A stretch of DNA of 48,945 nt from the NCBI GenBank assembly GCA_001642005.1, contig LWCA01000134.1, positions 1 to 48,945 of the forward strand. The letters run 5' to 3'. This DNA comes from Intoshia linei (lineage: Eukaryota > Orthonectida > Rhopaluridae). The position numbers and the translations under genes are program-made. Each line of letters begins with the position of its first letter. Within the stretch, counting starts at the first letter, position 1. Below, in pieces: positions 34,201 through 45,305 of the stretch. The notes below the pieces were generated by a model. The model was not told the DNA's origin. It worked only from the letters and a program-made list of their open reading frames with translations, and ran no database searches.

Positions 34201-35723
34201 AAAGTAAAGAAGTCGAGTTTTACAAATTCCATATTCTTATAACAGTTTTTCCAGAATGATATTTTATCGTAAATTTCAATTTCAGAAATTTGTTCCTTCA
34301 AGGTTAAAAACCTCAATTGTCGTTTATTTTTAAATTCAAGACCGTCCTAGAATTATAAAAAATACACATTATAACATAAATTTTTTAATTCATCAATATT
34401 ATGATAAGTTTCAATTTCAAAATTTTATATTTTTACGGCCAAAACCACAAATTACCCTTTTTTGTAAAAATTAAGAAAATTTTATAATTGTATACAACAT
34501 AAATTCTGGAATGGTTTTTAAATTTATAAGCATTATCATAAATGGAAATTTTCACGGTCAAAAACCCAGATTACCCATTTTTTTAAATGAAAACAACCCT
34601 ACAATTTTAAAAAAAATTAGAGATGAATCAGTTATATTCATTTAACTTACCTAAAAAAATTCAATCTGATAAAGGGACGCCTTCGTTGTCAAAAAAACAC
34701 TTTAGTATTATTTTTTTTTATATATTTAGAAACTATTTTATATATTCATACAAAACAAAAAATTTGAAAGAATTAACGGTCGAAAACTAATAACAAGATT
34801 ATTCCAGTTGATTTAAATACAAAATTTTAACTCTATATTCTATAAAATAATATAATAATATAATTCTATAAAAGAAATCTACGCATCTATATATCAATCA
34901 ATATTTTTCTAATGTTGGATTAAAATAAAAAAGTAAAATTCATCCTACAATTTAAAAAAAATTGTGGATAGAATGTCTTCACATTTCCAATAAAGAAATA
35001 TGGGTAGAAATCTATATAATTGATTCCTTTGGATTTTTTTTATTGCTTTTAATATTGGTAAAATTTATCTGAAATATGTTTCTAAAGTGCTGATTCCGTT
35101 AGTTATAATAATTATTGATACAAAATTGATAGTTTTTACTCATCGAAAGCAGATACTGATTATACACGTTTATTTTTTATGGAATTTAAGTTACATAAAC
35201 ATATTACAAATTTTATGACAGTTTTTACATTATTTTTAAGATGATACACACATTCTCTAATACATTAGAAAAATGGAATAACAATTGTAATTTGAAAATT
35301 CTTTACACAAATGTTAACAAAACAAAATTAAGATGGCATAATTCACTTTAAATTAAATATATATGCTATATAAAATTTAATAAGGTGTTAACAAATAATG
35401 TATTTTACAAAATTAAACTAATTTTTTAATTTGGCTGGTAATAAAATCAGAAATTCTGGTCACACCTTTGTTCATCGATAATCTGCTAATAAATACATGA
35501 GAAAATGAAAATTTGATTTTATTATATCACCTAGATTTGAGCTACTGAGTAGCTCTAAAAAAGTACTAATATTTTTAAAACTGTACTTATGGGTAGTTTA
35601 GTTTTTTAATTTCAAATTTTAGATATCGATTTTGTAGAAAGACAAAATAGACAGAATCGTCGCAGAAACGTTAATAAATATGATCCTATTTCTCAGAGTG
35701 AATCCCTTATTCTTAATGATTAA
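31292..35723 (+). CDS. LMBRD2: LMBR1 domain-containing protein 2
   Basis: LMBRD2 is a multipass plasma-membrane protein linked in vertebrates to GPCR signalling. Eleven exons fit in phase: 31292-31462, 31499-31836, 31873-32077, 32121-32195, 32236-32307, 32368-32521, 32558-32733, 32770-32903, 32942-33053, 33175-33382 and 35623-35723. They give about 581 residues (human about 695). Landmarks in order are YGNLTKQHVVVTFSTLLSW, LWRTLYWTMQVLTWLLLPAM, GYGLVNIPR, FVIIWSECTFF, YYYLSPDHLTDSYSLLF, CRLMPALCLNFL and IVPFITNGFNIYFPIL. At 32522 the acceptor is the first of two adjacent AGs; the second would create an early stop. The last intron is 2,240 bp and hosts a hAT MITE and repeat-1 debris; the others are 35-121 bp. 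The cytoplasmic C-tail is short and Arg/Asn-rich. Confidence 0.93.
33708..33961. mobile_element. hAT-like MITE with perfect 8-bp target duplication
   Basis: 254 bp with ends TAGAGGTGTCAGACTCA and ...ATTGACACCCCCG, close to the common hAT terminus CAGGGGTGTCA-ACTC. It is flanked by tttaaaag on both sides (33700-33707 and 33962-33969). Subterminal 'cgggcc(a/g)' motifs occur near each end, a typical feature of this subgroup. No coding sequence. Confidence 0.9.
34797..34925 (-). repeat. Dispersed repeat 1, disrupted reversed copy
   Basis: Reads 'attattccagttgatttaaa' ... 'gaaatctacgcat' ... 'caatcaatatttttct' on the + strand. An AT-rich duplication ('attctataaaataatataat') interrupts the block. 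Confidence 0.55.
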
Positions 35724-35949
35724 ATGTTAACTATATAAATGCATTTTCATGGCCTATTTTGTAGACGCAGAGTTGCCATTTCAATTATTAATTCAGTATT
35801 TAGTGGAGTGTTTCAATTTCGTAAATTTTTATTGGTATTGATTTATTTGAATTTTACAGGTAATTTAAAACATTTTTTATTTTTTTGAGTGTTTACACAC
35901 AAGAATATTTTATTTACCTCTTATTTCAATTTAATTGGATATTCTAACG

Positions 35950-36472
35950 CAGTGTTTTTCAACCTGGGCGATATCGCCCACTAGTGGGCCATTTGACTTT
36001 TTTACTGGGCGATGCGAAAATATATTTTTTTCAACAAATTAAATTTTCAATTTGATCAAATAAGAAAAAATTGAACAATAATTAATTTATTAAGAGTTTG
36101 ACAATATAAGTTATTTAACACCAATTATCTGTGTAGTAAGTAAAATAGGAAATAATTTGACACTGATATGCTGTAACAAAATTATCTGTGTTTATTAAAA
36201 AATTAGAAATCTTTAGTTATAATTTAGCAATAAAGGAATTATACCAATTTTCTAAATTGCATTCTATAAAAAAAGAAATAAATTGTACCGATATAAAGAG
36301 ATTTGTTGATCACATCAATGGTCACAAAAAAGACATAGAAAGTAGATTCATTGACATATTAGATCTAAAAATAAATGTATTTGTTCGTGCATACAATATA
36401 TATAACGTTACATTTTGAAATTAAAATTTTATTTTTAATGGGCGATAACGCAAAATGGGTTGGGAAACACTG
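35950..36472 (+). mobile_element. hAT element with transposase remnant and perfect 8-bp target duplication
   Basis: 523 bp. Left end CAGTGTTTTTCAACCTGGGC and right end, inverse, CAGTGTTTCCCAACCCATTT, both followed within about 15 bp by 'atcgccca'. The flanking duplication is ttctaacg (35942-35949 and 36473-36480). An open frame at about 36188-36418 encodes residues such as FIKKLEIFSYNLAIKELYQF and FVDHINGHKKDIESRFIDI, which look like the middle of a ZBED/SCAND3-type hAT transposase. Catalytic and BED regions are missing, so it is a deletion derivative. It lies between the convergent LMBRD2 and TIMM9 genes. Confidence 0.9.
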
Positions 36473-36547
36473 TTCTAACGTTTTGCCTCGGAATGTCTAT
36501 TCAATTCATGCGTTTTATTTACAATAAATTAAGTTTTAAATATAAAT

Positions 36548-37117
36548 TCATTTTTTTTTTGATTCTTCTAAACGTTGAAGCTGGAGTGCACCAAAACGAC
36601 CGGACATTCTTTCTGTCATTTTAAGATATTTATTCATATAATTTTCAGCACAAGATTTCTATATATAAAAATTAAATAAATACCATTACAAACTAAACTA
36701 AAACATGTAAAAATCAACGTATATTCGTTTATTATAATGAATTACTTGACAGTAATTGAAAATACTGTGTTTACAATAAAGTTAAATAATTAAATCATTT
36801 TTTGTTAATAAAATAATTATACAGATTAAATTGCAATTCATACTGTTTGGCAAGATACAGAAAGACCTATAAAAATATACAGCAACACTCATCTACGCGA
36901 AAACTTGTTGAATGTAAAATGAATAAAATCACCTCATTGCTATTGATGGTCCTGTTTGTAAAATCAAATACACAAGCTTTAAAGCACTTTTGTGAAATCT
37001 TGTTGTAAACTTCAAGAAACTCTTTTATCTAGCTTAAATAAAACATTATCAGCATAATTATACTTGAGAATAAGATGCTTCAGTGTTAACATCAAGTTTA
37101 ACTATATCATTTGACAT
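36548..37117 (-). CDS. TIMM9: Mitochondrial import chaperone Tim9
   Basis: Small Tim9 pairs with Tim10 in the intermembrane space to escort hydrophobic precursors to TIM22/TIM23 or the outer membrane. Minus-strand exons 37117-37064, 37028-36933 and 36658-36548 join in phase 0 and give about 86 residues (human 89). Matching segments are IKEFLEVYNKISQKCFKAC and MNKYLKMTERMSGRF. The first CX3C is intact (C33, C37). In the second, the position expected to be Cys reads Tyr: C53-AEN-Y57 (codon tat where tgt is expected). That residue normally forms one of two structural disulfides. The second intron is 274 bp and the first 35 bp. The poly(A) tract of lysine codons before the stop is simple sequence. 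It diverges from the next gene (start 37960). Confidence 0.87.
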
Positions 37118-37959
37118 TACAGTATTGTGTATAATTAGAAAAAATAAAAATTTAAATTGCTTCACGTTGGTATAGTAAACGTTTTGTAATTTAATTTTAT
37201 TTTACATTTCATTGACAACAGTATTTATTTACCAATATCTTGGATATTTCAATCGAGTTATTTTCATATGAAATTTTTCAATATTTATAATTCATCATTG
37301 TTTCCAATTATTGAACCGTTGAATTTATACTTAGCGCCAAACTGTAATTATTTTTTTAATGTAATTTTGTAATTTATTATTATTAATTTAATTATATTTG
37401 TCTTGAATTTTTATTAATGGATTCATTCAATAATCTAAAATTGTTTAATTTCATAATGGGATAACCATAACATTTATGAAGTTAAATAATGGGTATCAAA
37501 AAGTATGACTCTAAAATAGTGGAAATGAGTAGTAGACTAATAATAGAGATGTAAATAAGTGAGGTCGGTTTTTTTAATTACAACTCATTTATGTTTTATT
37601 TATCTAGTTTTGATTTTTGTTTAAAAATTAAGTAAATTTTTTAATACAATTATCAACATTCTACTTTTATTTACGTATATTTTAAGAAATTTTATTTTTT
37701 AAAATTTAAATGTTTATTAATTAATCTATGGAATGGTTTATATGGAAAATATAACTTTATTGTTTTCTTAAATTAAATATTTATAAATCATCTGTAATTC
37801 TATTGGAATTTTTCAGTTTTAGTAAATATTTACTTTAAAATAATTTTAATTTATGTTATTTTAGATATTGATGTGAAAAAGTATTTAATGACGTTATTTA
37901 ATTATTAGTTGACAATATCTTATATTGTTTATTTATTATCATACCTTATTTATATCAAA
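37118..37959. other. Divergent intergenic region between TIMM9 and the 37960 gene
   Basis: About 840 bp of AT-rich sequence without ORFs or recognised repeats. Because the two genes diverge, both promoters should lie here, but no specific motif could be assigned. Confidence 0.45.
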
Positions 37960-40477
37960 ATGGCAAAAAATGACTTGCACAGCGCATGTTATGAAAACAT
38001 TCAGTTTAACCTACCTAAACAGTCCGTCCAAACTCTTTCAAAAGTGGTGGAAAGTGATTGGAAGTTGTTGAAAAAATTGGGTCTTTTGTCTTTTAATTCA
38101 CACGACAGTAGTTCTGTAGTTATTTCAAATAGAGGATTTAACCGTTCCAGCAACGTAAATCACAGACTTTCAACATTGAAACAAAATAATTCACTCAAAT
38201 TAAAACAAAATGATAGTACACTAACCAATTATACTAATTTGGTTAATATATCCAATATGCGTGCTCCTCATGTTAAACCCACCGAAATCAAATCTGTTCC
38301 GACTACAACAATTACGCATAAATTTGTCAAGTTGGCGAGACCTCCCACTGCATCAAATTGTCATATTCCGCTAAAAAAACCTAAAATTCAAGAGAATGTA
38401 TATGAACAAAACATTCAACCTGCACATTCTCAGAATGTTAATACAAATAAAGTATACTCTAAGCTCTATTCTAATGCGAATCAAGTGGATAGTTCAGGTA
38501 TTGGTCAATCCATTGCGAAATCTTTAGTAACATCAGAAATGCCAGTAATGAAACATCCTAGTGAACCAAATAGAGTTTATGTAAATAACAGCAACATTAG
38601 CGGTTCGAAAAGTAGAGAGAGACCAGAAGTTAGCCATGTAAATAGATTAAACCAACAAATGAATGTCCGTCTCTCATCTCCACTCCTAGTTAACCTGTTG
38701 GGTAAAAAATCTAAAGAGACAAACGAACCTTTTAGCTCAAACATTGTAGGAAAACCTACCTCTATGAACTACGCTAAAAACTCCAATAACCAAAACTATC
38801 AATATTTCAATTGTGATAATAAGCAATACACTCCAAATTCTCATTTAAACATGTATCCACCAAATAACGTTTATAAGGGAAAACGTGCGACAACACCTAA
38901 CGTTCATGTTTATTCTGTTAGACCTAGAATGAACTCTATTAGAAAACAATTACCTCAACGTGAAATTAGACCTGCTACTCCTAGACCCACAGCGAAACCT
39001 AGACAAACTCCTGTACCCTCAGTAGATTCGAATGGTTCAGAAACAGTTGAAAAGGAAGTTTTTTATGAATATTCTACTCCAGTGCCTAATGCTTATATAA
39101 AAAACGGTATTTTTATCTAAGGTTGGTAAATTTTAATTGTTTATTTAGATGTGAATCAAATTCACCGCCCACATTACGTTAATGTTAGAACTCAAAACAA
39201 TCAAATGTGGAATTATGATGCCAATCATGCGACTAATATGCCATTGCAAAGACGTACACCTGACAACCAAAACTTTAGGCGCGTTTACAGGGCTGAAAAT
39301 CGAATGAAAATTCCACAAATGGATCCCAACATGTATAAATATAAAAATGTCATAAATGGCTCAGCACTGACGCAAAATGCGCACTCTAGAAGAAATATAG
39401 CTTATTCCACGACACATTTTACCAAAAATGTGAATGATTATGAATACCAAAACAGAATGCAACAAAATGCTTACAAAAATTATTACGAAGGCCAACAAAT
39501 TATGCAACAGCCAAATCAAGTATACACCAATAATGTTCAGTACCAAAATCAGAAATTTAAAGTCATGCATGATCAACGTTATCAATATAGAGGTCAGGTT
39601 CGTAACATGAATGTCAATCAACCTCGAATTGAGAAAGGTTATATTTTTTATATTTGACTTTTTTTTTAATCTCATTTTAGAAGCTCAACGAATGTATAAT
39701 GATCCAAATGTACAATATAGAGGCAATGTCATGGTTCAAAGAAATGAAAAATATGCAAATTTTCAAAATACACAAAACAAAAACATTGGATTAACACCGC
39801 GTACTCCATGTTCACCCCACAATTCAACTTCGTCAATGTCTCCTAATGTAATGCACCCTAATCGACTTACAAATGCTACCATGCGGCATGTTAAATACCG
39901 AATGAATCCTGCCCATCTCAATTCCATGCATCCTCCTTCCATGTACAAAAAAAATGAATATTTAATGCACGACCCTCAATATTCCCAAGTCAATTTAAAG
40001 TCAAATATTCAACAAACCCCCATATCGAGAACATCCACTCCTCAAGAATATAAACAACCACTTTCTGTCAAACCTAACCAGCACTTTTCTCGGCCCGTAA
40101 AATCTTTACGATATAGTACACCTCATGATAATTATAACGAACAATACTTTACCATACCAGAAAATCCTTATTCAGTTTACTCGACAATGCCGAATAATTT
40201 AAACCAGCGAATGCAATATACAAATGAACCAATAAATAATTACCCTCAACCTACCCAAGAATATGTTAATAATAAATCTATGGATTCTTACAAGAATTAT
40301 GTACCTCATACATACAAAAACAGAAAAATGGCCAAATTTACTGCAGAAAAATTAGTTCAGGATGCAAAAAATTCTTCTCAGCTACCTAATGCTGTTGATA
40401 TGGAAGTAGCTGACAAAATTGAAAGCTATGACTTTCTCGTAAGCCTTATTCAAGAAACCAGCCCCAAAAACGGATAA
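37960..40477 (+). CDS. Unrecognised Asn/Gln/Pro/Tyr-rich, probably disordered protein
   Basis: Three exons, 37960-39106, 39149-39637 and 39681-40477, are separated by 42- and 43-bp introns in phase 1 and give about 810 residues. The ATG at 37960 begins MAKNDLHSACYENIQFNLP. The first 50 residues look helical and may be the only folded N-terminal part. The rest is low-complexity and basic, with many N, Q, P, Y, M and R and scattered S/T-P sites (RATTPNV, PATPRPTAKPRQTP, LTPRTPCSP, SRTSTPQ). The last 45 residues are again less biased (FTAEKLVQDAKNSS...IESYDFLVSLIQET). That ending faintly recalls the region before the PAN3 kinase-like domain, but no such domain follows. It has no signal peptide or membrane helix. 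A nuclear or RNP-granule role would be guesswork. AATAAA lies at about 40581. Confidence 0.8.
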
Positions 40478-40624
40478 TCATTGTACATTAATTTTAAACT
40501 TACAGGAATCCATTTTATTTTATTTATATTGTAAATTTTTACTTATTACAATTTGTAATTTAAATATGTATCTACTTAACTAATAAAGATAAGTATAATG
40601 ATTTATCTTACAAAAACAAATAAT

Positions 40625-43600
40625 TTACATTGTTCTTCCAATGAGTTCGTCTATGGAAGCGGGAGAATATTGATCATTACCAATGCGTACAAATATAACG
40701 TTTCTATCAAAATAAATAGTGAATCGTCCAAATCTGTATAATGGAGTATTGTGATATTTTTTATCTACCAATGGAACAAAAACAATATTGTGTTCGTATC
40801 CCTTTTTTTCGACCAATTCTTTCGCGGATGTAGCAGTTATGCATGGGTTGATTTGAGCGTACTAGAAATAAAATGATGAAATATCAAAACTAACATTACG
40901 TTTGAACTGCTAGGGTAGTTTGAAGTTCTCGAGGGTTCTGGTATATTATTGTTCATAAGTTGAATTGCTCTATTGAAATTATCTAAAAAATTGCAATAAA
41001 CAATTTAAAAGGTAAAAACCTTTTACAGATTGATCCTTGGCAAGTATCTCGGGAAATTCGTTTTTCCAGAGTGAAAACCATTTAGCAATCTGTTTAATAT
41101 TTGCATTTTTCACTTTTAACCACCCACCTAGAACTAGAAGCCATTTGGGAAAAAAACATTCCACCATTATCTTACTGAGTAAGCTAATTGGCATTACATC
41201 ATTCCATATAACAACATTTTCCCATTTATCTAAAAAAGTATAATTGATCAGTTTATCATGAATGCAAATTTTGTGATAAAAGGCACTCAAGATGAGTCTT
41301 AATAAAAGAATATTTTTTTACTTGCAAATCTGAACATAGTAGTTTATAAGTTATTTCATTTTTAAATAATAATTATGTTAGAAACTTTTTTAAAAAAAAT
41401 GATATTTTTACTTTCATTATTCAGCAATTTACACGTGTAAATACGATATAAACCACTGGATCCATACGCTCAACCACCATGTAACTGGTCTAACGACATT
41501 TGAGATCCTGTTAATTTTCAAGGGTTAACGCTGATGTTCAGATTTCATAATTGAAAACATTACAATATTCAGTACAAATTAAACCTTAATTAAGACACAT
41601 TGTGGCTGCATGTTGAACATGGCATTATAAAAAAAATCTAAATTTTTTTGTGGACCCAATGGATCAAACGTACCACCCCGACAATGGATGATATAATTGA
41701 CTCATCTGCAAATTCTATTTAAATTAAACATCATCGATCAAAATCCTTAATAATAACAAAAAAATTACCCATTTTTTGATTTTGGGGGTTAATTTCAAAT
41801 CGATTCATTTCTTGATAAAGTTTAGGGAAGATATTGGTTAAAATGAAACTATACACATTTCTGGGATCAAAAATACCGATCCATGGTTTAAGTATATTTT
41901 TAGCTGAATGGTCATGTGGTCTCCAATTTTTTAGAATGTTAGCAAGTTTTTGTTGGATAAGTTCTTCAATCTGATTCATTTGCGGAGCTGAATAGTAAAA
42001 ATGAAAAAATTGTCAAAACCAGACTACCATCAAGTATATCTTTCCAAATAATGGTCCATTCATGGATAGGCACCTTATCCAAAGTAGGATTCCAATTATG
42101 AATATAGTTGAGCAATTGAGGTAAAATATAATCATTCACCATGTGGTCATATATTGGTTCAGATATTATATTTTTATAATCTCTGACAAGTATAAAAACC
42201 GGTTCCGAGTAAACAACAGGGTTCCAGGTTCTAAATGAAACATTTGCAAAAAAGACTACATTATTACCGTATTGTTTCAGTAAATTTTTTAAAAAAAATA
42301 TTCCAAACAAGTTCGTCATAACAGGTATTTAAAGGGCTTTTTTCGATTTTCCAATTTTCATATAGCTGGAAAAAAATATCATAGTACATGGTGGGTGCTT
42401 CAAGAATATTCCAATGGCATAAATGAGCGTCAATCTGGACAAAAATATTTAAATAAATAGTTTAGACAAATTAAAAATTACCAATGGATATAGTAAAATT
42501 GGTGGAATTTGTCGATAGTTTATGAATTTAAGATAACTGACATGTTCAATAAACATTTTTTTGATAAAATTGCCGCAAAAAATAATTTTAGCGTCATTGT
42601 CCGCACAATTTGATAATTCCATTTTATATCTAAAGGTTTTTAAATTCGAAATCATAAACAAATTTACTCTTTAATTGACGCAATCATTTTCTTTATATTA
42701 GAAATAGCTGTGACAGTATCATTAACATTTTCTCGTGAAAGGTCATACTCACTTTTCAATTTATTTAAATTTGCATTGAGAGAAACATCTTTTTGTTTAA
42801 AACTTTCAACTTCATTTCGCATTTTTACATACATGTTCCGAATTGCATTGAGAAGTCTATCATTTTTTCCAGTATAATCAGCAGAATGTACATTTGATTT
42901 AAAGGACAAACAGCCATATCCTAAATTCAATGTAATTAGGTTTACACTAATTTACTAAAAATTAAACACGATTCATTACCACTTATAACTTTAGCAGACT
43001 CCCCCGTCATGTCCACAACTTTGTCACCGTAAATTTCATAATTTATATTATTTTCAAAAGGTTCATTATTTTTTAGTACGTCTCCAGCATCTTTGTCATT
43101 TGGCTATTAAAATAAATAATTAAATAATCAAGAACAACTACTTTATAGTCTTTATGCCAAGGCTTGATAGTAACCACATTCTTTTTCAATACATTATCGG
43201 ATTGCATCTGTTCATCATACTTGTCAAATGTATCTTGTGTGACAATTTTATCTTCTTTGTAATAACCTAATGCGCTTTTTCCCTGGCGAGCAGAAACTTT
43301 TATAGGATTAACAATACCTTGTAAATTTTTTCCGAGTCCTCTTCCGGGAACGTGGCCCATCTAAAATATTTTGTTAAGAATCTTTAAATTAATTTATTAA
43401 CTTTTTGCAAGAGTTTCATTCCAATACCATAAGTTCGGCTGTTGTACGTAGAACTATATAAAAAGTTATAAACACCAAAATCATTTTCATTTAATTTTTT
43501 TAATTAAAAACATACGATTTCATTGTTTCAAAAGTGTCTTCAGTACATTGCATATTTTTATGTTGCTTTATATTTTCTGGTTCGCATTCGTCGTCCGAGT

Positions 43601-45305
43601 CTTTTATAGACTAGAAAAATGAAAAATAGAATAATTAGTAAAAAATCAATTACATAAACATCATCTTCAACAGGGTTGAAAACTGTTCCAGTCACAAATT
43701 CAATGTTATCAGATGACGCATCTTCAATAATTCTGGATTTCTTTGAAGAAACAAAAATACCTACATTGCATATATAATTATACACATACACGGAATTTTA
43801 CCAACATTCACTTTACATAATTAAGGATTTGATCCAGAGCCGAACCTACCAAGCTCGAAGTCATTAAAATGATCCTAAATATGTTCACAGACGATGCGTA
43901 GCGTAATATAGACTTATCCACCTCTGCAAGGCTTTTGACATTTAAAATTAAACACATATTTTTAAAAAATAGTTCAATTCACTCCTAAAGATGAACCTCG
44001 GTACGGTAGGTTCGACACTGATATTGACCATTGACACTCTTGACGCAGTTATGCGTCAAAATTATATTTTAAGAATTTAAAAATTAGTAATCTCAAAGTT
44101 AATTTATAATCATATCCAAGGATACACTGATATTACCTTTGGTTTATATCAGGGGTTCCAAAACTCATTTTGCCTACCGCCCCTTTTTTAGCAATATATT
44201 TTCTCAACGCTACCCCCCTAAAAAAATTTTCGACTAAAATATAAAAGCGATAATTAAAATTATAATTGAAGTCACCAATTGTCACTAATATTCGAAAATA
44301 AGAATTTCAAATTGGCAAAATCGCAATTTGTTTTTTAAACCGAACTAACATTGGGATTAATTTGTAATCTTTATAGTACATCCTGTATTGTTATTTTAAT
44401 TAAGTAACTAATCTAAGAAAAAAATTCCTTTTTCACATCCGGCTACACCAAATAAATAATATTTTTTTAATTATTTGTTGATACCAAGTATGCTTCATGG
44501 ATTATACCGGAACAAACATTTCATTATGTTGTACATCACAAACTTAGTAAAGAGTTCTTTATTGTGTTATCATTCATATTAAAAGTCGGCAACAATTGGA
44601 CAGAATAATTTTGGTTATCCTTTGAATAAATATGCAAATTATTTATTTTCAACTTTTAAACACCTTTTTAAATATTTTTTACTATAATTGGCTCATTATA
44701 ATAATTTTAACTGTTCATTTCATATCGTCTGGATATTATTTTGTTGAATATATTAGAACCGTTTCTCTTTAGTTAAAATTGAAATGAATCAATCAAATTT
44801 TCAAGACCCGTAGAATTTTTTAATATAAAAAAGTGGCTCACGAGACGCAAAGGATTGCGACCCCTCATTTATATTTTTATTATGGATTTTATCAAATGCA
44901 TTTACTATTCTTTCTTCTTATTCTTTATATTACTTCGGTTTAACATTTGTTTTTTTTATGCACCCGTAATAAAACCATTAATGTCAACTGGACATTATCC
45001 ACATTGACCACGTGGAGAATGTGAACCATAATAATTTCCATCACTTAATTAATTTTTTGTACCTAAAAATTATTGTTACCCATTTCGGACTCACTGGTCT
45101 GCACTTTTTTATGAAAATCAAAACTATAGATTTACTCTCTGAAAATAGCATTTGATTTTTGAAAAGTAAATGTTATTCTATATTAAAATGTATAACCATA
45201 TGTTGCTTCTTCTTTTGTTTGAACATGACTGGAACGGTTTAGATTGAATTCGTTTCTTATATCATCATCATTAATTTCGAAACTTTCGTATTCCGGAGAT
45301 GACAT
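40625..45305 (-). CDS. TFIP11: Tuftelin-interacting protein 11 (Ntr1/Spp382-like G-patch protein)
   Basis: TFIP11 recruits and activates the helicase DHX15 to disassemble the post-splicing intron-lariat spliceosome. Fourteen minus-strand exons fit in phase: 45305-45197, 43760-43654, 43610-43516, 43453-43402, 43360-43142, 43103-42980, 42920-42668, 42629-42482, 42434-42268, 42230-42028, 41987-41769, 41229-41020, 40982-40900 and 40861-40625. They give about 741 residues (human 837). The TIP_N segment is [16 protein letters not shown]...TKEEATYG. The G-patch is [20 protein letters not shown] (about 110-140). A GCFC-type region carries [31 protein letters not shown] and [15 protein letters not shown]. 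The C-terminus is [15 protein letters not shown]...[12 protein letters not shown]. Two introns are large (1,436 bp after exon 1; 539 bp before exon 12). It converges on the 37960 gene with 147 bp between stops. Confidence 0.95.
43835..44020. mobile_element. MITE with CAGxGxCGAACCTACC termini
   Basis: 186 bp. Left end CAGAGCCGAACCTACCAAG and right end, inverse, CAGTGTCGAACCTACCGTAC. The left 18 bp match, inverted, the sequence at 17281-17298 in an ODAD3 intron, so this is a multi-copy family. The flanking duplication is unclear (atttgatc versus atattgac). Non-coding. Confidence 0.65.
44150..44866. mobile_element. hAT-like element with near-perfect target duplication
   Basis: The left end, CAGGGGTTCCAAAACTCATT, is a classic hAT terminus. 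The right end '...attgcgacccctc' is its worn inverse. The flanks gtttatat (44142-44149) and atttatat (44867-44874) match at 7 of 8 positions. No transposase-like frame was seen. Confidence 0.65.

Larger units (their letters stand above)
33383..35622 (+). repeat. Large repeat-filled last intron of LMBRD2
   Basis: The intron holds the hAT MITE at 33708-33961, reversed 'ttttgaccgtgaa'-type units (34250-34620), and a reversed, interrupted repeat-1 copy (34797-34925) followed by 'gaaatatgggtagaaatcta'. No exon was detected within it. The phase match of the flanking exons supports removal by splicing. Confidence 0.7.
43761..45196 (-). repeat. First intron of TFIP11, containing two transposon remnants
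   Basis: The intron separates the TIP_N exon from the rest. It contains a MITE (43835-44020) and a hAT-like element (44150-44866). The donor (g|gttata) and acceptor (gcaatgtag|gt) restore the TYG-IFVSS reading, in register with the family's EEATYG. Confidence 0.8.

Noticed and set aside
35739-35859. Short frame after LMBRD2 beginning MHFHGLFCRRRVAIS and ending at a GT donor, hydrophobic
   Set aside because: A possible small membrane protein, but no convincing second exon or family was found and it lies where the LMBRD2 3' UTR should be.
36840-36910. Alternative third exon for TIMM9 reading VFLYLAKQY
   Set aside because: Joins in phase but does not resemble Tim9; the 36658 exon carries the conserved KYLKMTERM block.
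37909-37959. Upstream extension of the 37960 gene
   Set aside because: It depends on a TTG start; the first ATG is at 37960. The same applied at 3684 (ATG at 3690) and 46153 (ATG at 46183).
40400-40477. PAN3 identity for the 37960 gene
   Set aside because: Only a faint resemblance around ESYDFLVSL; the kinase-like domain and zinc finger are absent.
43558-43791. Minus-strand frame starting near 43791 as the TFIP11 N-terminus
   Set aside because: It has no ATG, and the TIP_N exon at 45197-45305 supplies the start with correct phase.
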